Notes under the pieces: model-generated
Told to the model about the DNA's origin: nothing
The model's database searches: none
What the model saw: the letters and a program-made list of their open reading frames with translations, nothing else
Program-made: the position numbers and the translations under genes
In this document: positions 4,893 to 6,820 of the stretch, in pieces
Layout of the letters: every line of letters starts with the position of its first letter
Numbering within the stretch: the first letter of the stretch is position 1
Assembly (NCBI GenBank): GCA_026388755.1
Contig: JAPLJE010000495.1
Location: 1 to 6,820, forward strand
Direction of reading: 5' to 3'
From: Deltaproteobacteria bacterium
GTDB taxonomy: Bacteria > Desulfobacterota > Desulfobacteria > Desulfobacterales > Desulfatirhabdiaceae
DNA length: 6,820 bases

Positions 4893-5762
4893 TCACAATG
4901 CCCTGAGATGTTCCGGTTTCAGGGCGATCTTGCCTGCCAACGCCTGATCAATCAATGCCAGCGTAGCCTGTTTTTCAGCGGGCAGCCTGGCCCGAATGGG
5001 AAGATAATTGGAGGCATGGTTGGCATGAAACTGACCGCGGGTCAGGTGGGTGGCTTCGATCATGGTTCTGAGCTCCTGAAGCGTTTCATCCGGATCAATC
5101 AACACAAAACGGCCGGCTTCATAATCCTCATGAAGCGGCGTCCCTGGAATCAGCATCAGGCTGAGCGCGCCAACATATTCCGGATCAATGCCCGTCAGCA
5201 CCCTGCCCGTTTCCCGGGCATGAATCCGCGAGCGTTCCCTTCCGGCGATCCCCAGCAGCACCGTGACGGACAGTTTGAATCCGGCCTGCCTGGCTTTTTG
5301 TCCCATCCGGATCATTTCCTCGGACAGGGCCCCTTTTTGAATGGCTTGCAGGGTCACATCATCCCCGCTTTCAAGCCCCATATACAGAATGCCGAGCCCC
5401 AAAGACCGCAGGGTTTCCAGCTCCTGAGGGGTTTTCAACTTCAGGCTTTTGGCATTGGCGTAAACACCCACGCGGGTGACCCAGGGAAGCCGCCGCTTGA
5501 TATCCGATAATATGGACACGAGCCGCTTCTGAGGGATGATCAACGCGTCCCCATCACAGAGAAACACCCTGCGCTGGCGCTGGCAGTATTTTTCGGCAAA
5601 GGCGATATCCGCCTGAATAATGTCATCGGTTTTTATCCGGAACCGCTCGCCCTGATACGTTCCGCAAAAAGTACATTTGTTCCGGGAACATCCCACCGTT
5701 ACCTGAAGCAGGATGCTGTTGGCCTCGCTGGGGGGCCGGATAATCATTCCTTCATAATGCAT
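4893..5762 (-). CDS. Radical SAM protein with CX4CX2C cluster motif
   Basis: A 289-residue radical SAM enzyme that should bind a [4Fe-4S] cluster and cleave S-adenosylmethionine. The cluster motif is GCSRNKCTFCG with Cys25, Cys30 and Cys33, so the spacing is CX4CX2C, not the canonical CX3CX2C; I know this form (TVGCSxNKCTFC) from a family of small uncharacterised radical SAM proteins. Further fold markers are CDGDALIIP (69-77), the region in which radical SAM proteins contact SAM, the segment LYMGLESGDD (126-135), and SLMLIPGTPL (201-210). A family-specific tail block FHANHASNYLPI (245-256) follows. No B12-binding or extra cluster domain is visible. The ATG at 5762 has AGAAGGA seven bases upstream, and the reading frame runs without a break. 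Its substrate is unknown. It precedes the GDT1-type gene by 28 bases. Confidence 0.9.
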   Translation of the reverse strand: MHYEGMIIRPPSEANSILLQVTVGCSRNKCTFCGTYQGERFRIKTDDIIQADIAFAEKYCQRQRRVFLCDGDALIIPQKRLVSILSDIKRRLPWVTRVGVYANAKSLKLKTPQELETLRSLGLGILYMGLESGDDVTLQAIQKGALSEEMIRMGQKARQAGFKLSVTVLLGIAGRERSRIHARETGRVLTGIDPEYVGALSLMLIPGTPLHEDYEAGRFVLIDPDETLQELRTMIEATHLTRGQFHANHASNYLPIRARLPAEKQATLALIDQALAGKIALKPEHLRAL

Positions 5763-5917
5763 GACAAATCCTTCTTCGAATCTTTAATTGGCCGATTTCA
5801 ACATCCAGCGCAGAAGCAATTTTTTCAAGCGGTGCCCTTCTCACAGCCGGGCTTTGGGGCGCTCCATCTGGGAATAGGCAGCCTGGCCTAATGCCCATTT
5901 TTCCGGATAATCGGATC
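5752..5917 (-). pseudogene. Decayed XRE-type (HigA-like) antitoxin gene
   Basis: Three pieces of one antitoxin family appear in order on the minus strand but in different frames. DPIIRKNGH (5891-5917) resembles the usual N-terminus of antitoxins that have a short N-terminal platform before their helix-turn-helix. After a missing middle, QAAYSQMERPKARL (5844-5885) is the recognition-helix region of an XRE helix-turn-helix; it ends at a TGA (5841-5843). With two extra bases (5842-5843) the next frame continues as RRAPLEKIASALDVEIGQL (5785-5841), the standard end of the domain, and runs to a stop at 5752-5754, overlapping the radical SAM start. The pieces join in the right order if a two-base insertion (or one-base deletion) and an internal deletion are assumed. 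No toxin gene remains beside it. The domain identity is my reading by eye, without a profile search. Confidence 0.7.
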
Positions 5918-5962
5918 ACCCGGTAAAAAAGTCAGATTGAACCGAATAGCGCATCCTGAATC

Positions 5963-6586
5963 TCATGATGAACCCTTTGAAACCGGTTCATGGGAATAGG
6001 CTTCTGCAGGAACAACGGAAAAGCTGGTTTTACCCGGCAGTTTCCAGTACATCGCAATAGATGCCGTACCTATTCTCTGGAAATACTTAATCATAAGGGG
6101 GTACCAACCCGGTTTTTGAATATCCAGAACGACTTCGTTTGAAAAATGATCAGTCTGAACACCTGGTTGATACACAATTCTTTTGTTACAAATCCAGACA
6201 CAGATTCCGTCATTTGATTTGGTCTTCAACGTATATTTCCCAGGTTCGGAAAATTTCAGAAAACCATTCATTTGGATTCCGACGCCCTGGCTGACGCCGC
6301 TGTCGAAGATCAGATCCTTTTTGGCAAAGTTATGATCGAGAAAAAGGATGGGTTCGCCCACTTTTTCTTTCGTCGTTTTAATATCGAGTTTAGGCATTTC
6401 ATCTACAGATTTTAAGAACTTATAGATGTAAATCGGCAATAGACCGGGTTTGAGCATCGAATCTTCAGACAACTCCATTCCCGGAACAAGACCAGATACC
6501 TCACCCTGTTGTGCTAATCCCTGCCCCATTCCTGCTGAAAGCAGGATCATCAAGCTTATCCATTTGACCTTTTTCTGAAGTTTCAT
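5963..6586 (-). CDS. Exported PA14-domain protein
   Basis: 207 residues with an N-terminal signal peptide: a basic start (KLQKKVK), a hydrophobic core (9-24) and a likely cleavage after GLAQ (about 23-26). The rest is mostly a single PA14-type beta-barrel domain (about 48-197). Its core is recognisable: GFLKFSEPGKYTL (108-120), KSNDGICVWIC (123-133, where the family usually has DDG and an asymmetric ligand site), then IVYQPGVQ, a WYPLMIKYFQ strand (161-170) and ASIAMYW (175-181). PA14 domains usually bind carbohydrate or act as adhesion modules in larger enzymes; here nothing else is attached, so it may be a periplasmic or surface-associated binding protein. Cys129 and Cys133 may form a disulfide. 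The ATG at 6586 has a strong AAGGAGG four bases upstream. No partner gene is apparent. Confidence 0.85.
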   Translation of the reverse strand: MKLQKKVKWISLMILLSAGMGQGLAQQGEVSGLVPGMELSEDSMLKPGLLPIYIYKFLKSVDEMPKLDIKTTKEKVGEPILFLDHNFAKKDLIFDSGVSQGVGIQMNGFLKFSEPGKYTLKTKSNDGICVWICNKRIVYQPGVQTDHFSNEVVLDIQKPGWYPLMIKYFQRIGTASIAMYWKLPGKTSFSVVPAEAYSHEPVSKGSS

Positions 6587-6608
6587 GAAGCCTCCTTATT
6601 AACGGGTA

Positions 6609-6621
6609 TCCCAGAATGGGA
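6609..6621. repeat. Short inverted repeat in the leader of the PA14 gene
   Basis: TCCCA (6609-6613) and TGGGA (6617-6621) flank GAA, 23 bases upstream of the PA14 start codon. It could be an operator half-pair or a small mRNA hairpin. With only five base pairs, chance occurrence is quite possible. Confidence 0.3.
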
Positions 6622-6693
6622 GTGTCGGTGTCGGGGTTTTACCAAGCCATCTTATTGATATATAAACAATATAATTCCTTAAATAGCGTTCCC

Positions 6694-6712
6694 CCCGGCC
6701 TGCGGGGCCGGG
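6694..6712. repeat. GC-rich hairpin, possible dispersed palindromic repeat
   Basis: CCCGGCC (6694-6700) and GGCCGGG (6706-6712) form a 7-bp GC-only stem around a 5-nt loop inside an otherwise AT-rich region upstream of the PA14 gene. It is not followed by a T-run on either strand, so it is not an ordinary terminator. Its sharp base contrast with the flanks suggests an intergenic palindromic unit that may recur in the genome. Confidence 0.45.
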
Positions 6713-6718
6713 ACCAAA

Positions 6719-6744
6719 CCTATAAGTAACAATACCTTTATAGG
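6719..6744. repeat. AT-rich inverted repeat CCTATAA/TTATAGG
   Basis: CCTATAA (6719-6725) and TTATAGG (6738-6744) are perfect 7-bp inverted arms separated by 12 bases, centre to centre about 19 bp, a spacing that would suit a dimeric DNA-binding protein. It lies just beyond the GC-rich hairpin. On the minus strand the arms contain TATAA/TATAG, which could also be promoter-like. I see no supported gene between 6587 and 6820. Confidence 0.35.
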
Positions 6745-6820
6745 CAATTTTGTTGTATTATTCGCCAACAACGGTGATGCGAAGTATGCCGGATAGTCAA
6801 TGGTGTCTTCTGCATATATG

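Noticed and set aside
4653..5510. Plus-strand open frame of 285 codons opposite the radical SAM gene
   Set aside because: It is a shadow of the minus-strand gene, which has the cysteine motif, a ribosome-binding site and family motifs. The plus frame shows no family signature.
6679..6820. Minus-strand open frame entering from the right edge and ending at 6679
   Set aside because: The 46 open codons run through the GC-rich hairpin and the inverted repeat and resemble no protein I know. It could be a gene end but is not supported.
1..6820. CRISPR array, tRNA, rRNA, insertion sequence or integrase
   Set aside because: No regularly spaced direct repeats, cloverleaf with conserved TTCGA arm, rRNA signature or transposase motifs were seen on either strand.

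Overview
The window looks like chromosomal DNA of a Gram-negative, probably anaerobic bacterium of the Desulfobacterota (Desulfobacterales type). This rests on protein flavour only: an IHF-alpha-like protein, Tpx, a half-size GDT1 protein and a radical SAM protein of a kind I associate with that group, at moderate GC. One part does not fit. The left 128 bases encode the middle of a 3-dehydroquinate dehydratase (AroQ) whose wording is typical of Bacteroidota, and it is cut off at its 5' side by an abrupt loss of homology. That edge is either a transferred gene remnant or a chimeric assembly or clone join.

Layout. 1-128 (-): 5'-truncated aroQ fragment running off the window. 129-424: no protein gene, but a strong sigma70-type promoter (176-204), a structured transcript of about 96 nt ending in a 13-bp intrinsic terminator (211-306), then a second hairpin (374-411) whose loop can pair with the kup ribosome-binding site. 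425-2311 (+): kup, a complete K+ uptake permease. 2406-2921 (+): tpx, a thiol peroxidase. 2941-2993: large hairpin between convergent genes. 3007-3444 (-): unknown small protein with a coiled-coil tail. 3632-3660: promoter for the next operon. 3742-4023 (+): IHF-alpha/HU-type nucleoid protein, then at 4028-4579 (+) a winged-helix protein four bases downstream. 4583-4864 (-): half-size GDT1/UPF0016 cation transporter, downstream of and probably co-transcribed with a radical SAM protein at 4893-5762 (-). 5752-5917 (-): decayed XRE-type antitoxin gene. 5963-6586 (-): exported PA14-domain protein. 6587-6820: its AT-rich upstream region with several inverted repeats.

How it fits together. Most genes are housekeeping: potassium uptake, peroxide defence, nucleoid structure or regulation, and manganese/calcium homeostasis. 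The most interesting part is the kup leader. No good promoter is apparent between the terminator at 306 and kup, so the 176-204 promoter may drive kup through a terminator that must be overcome. The RNA contains a 13-nt segment in the terminator loop that is complementary to two upstream blocks, so it could fold in two alternative ways. It may therefore be a riboswitch-like attenuator for potassium uptake, or a free-standing small RNA. I do not recognise it as a known class. The decayed antitoxin shows that the intergenic space between the PA14 gene and the radical SAM gene is the scar of a lost toxin-antitoxin-type locus.
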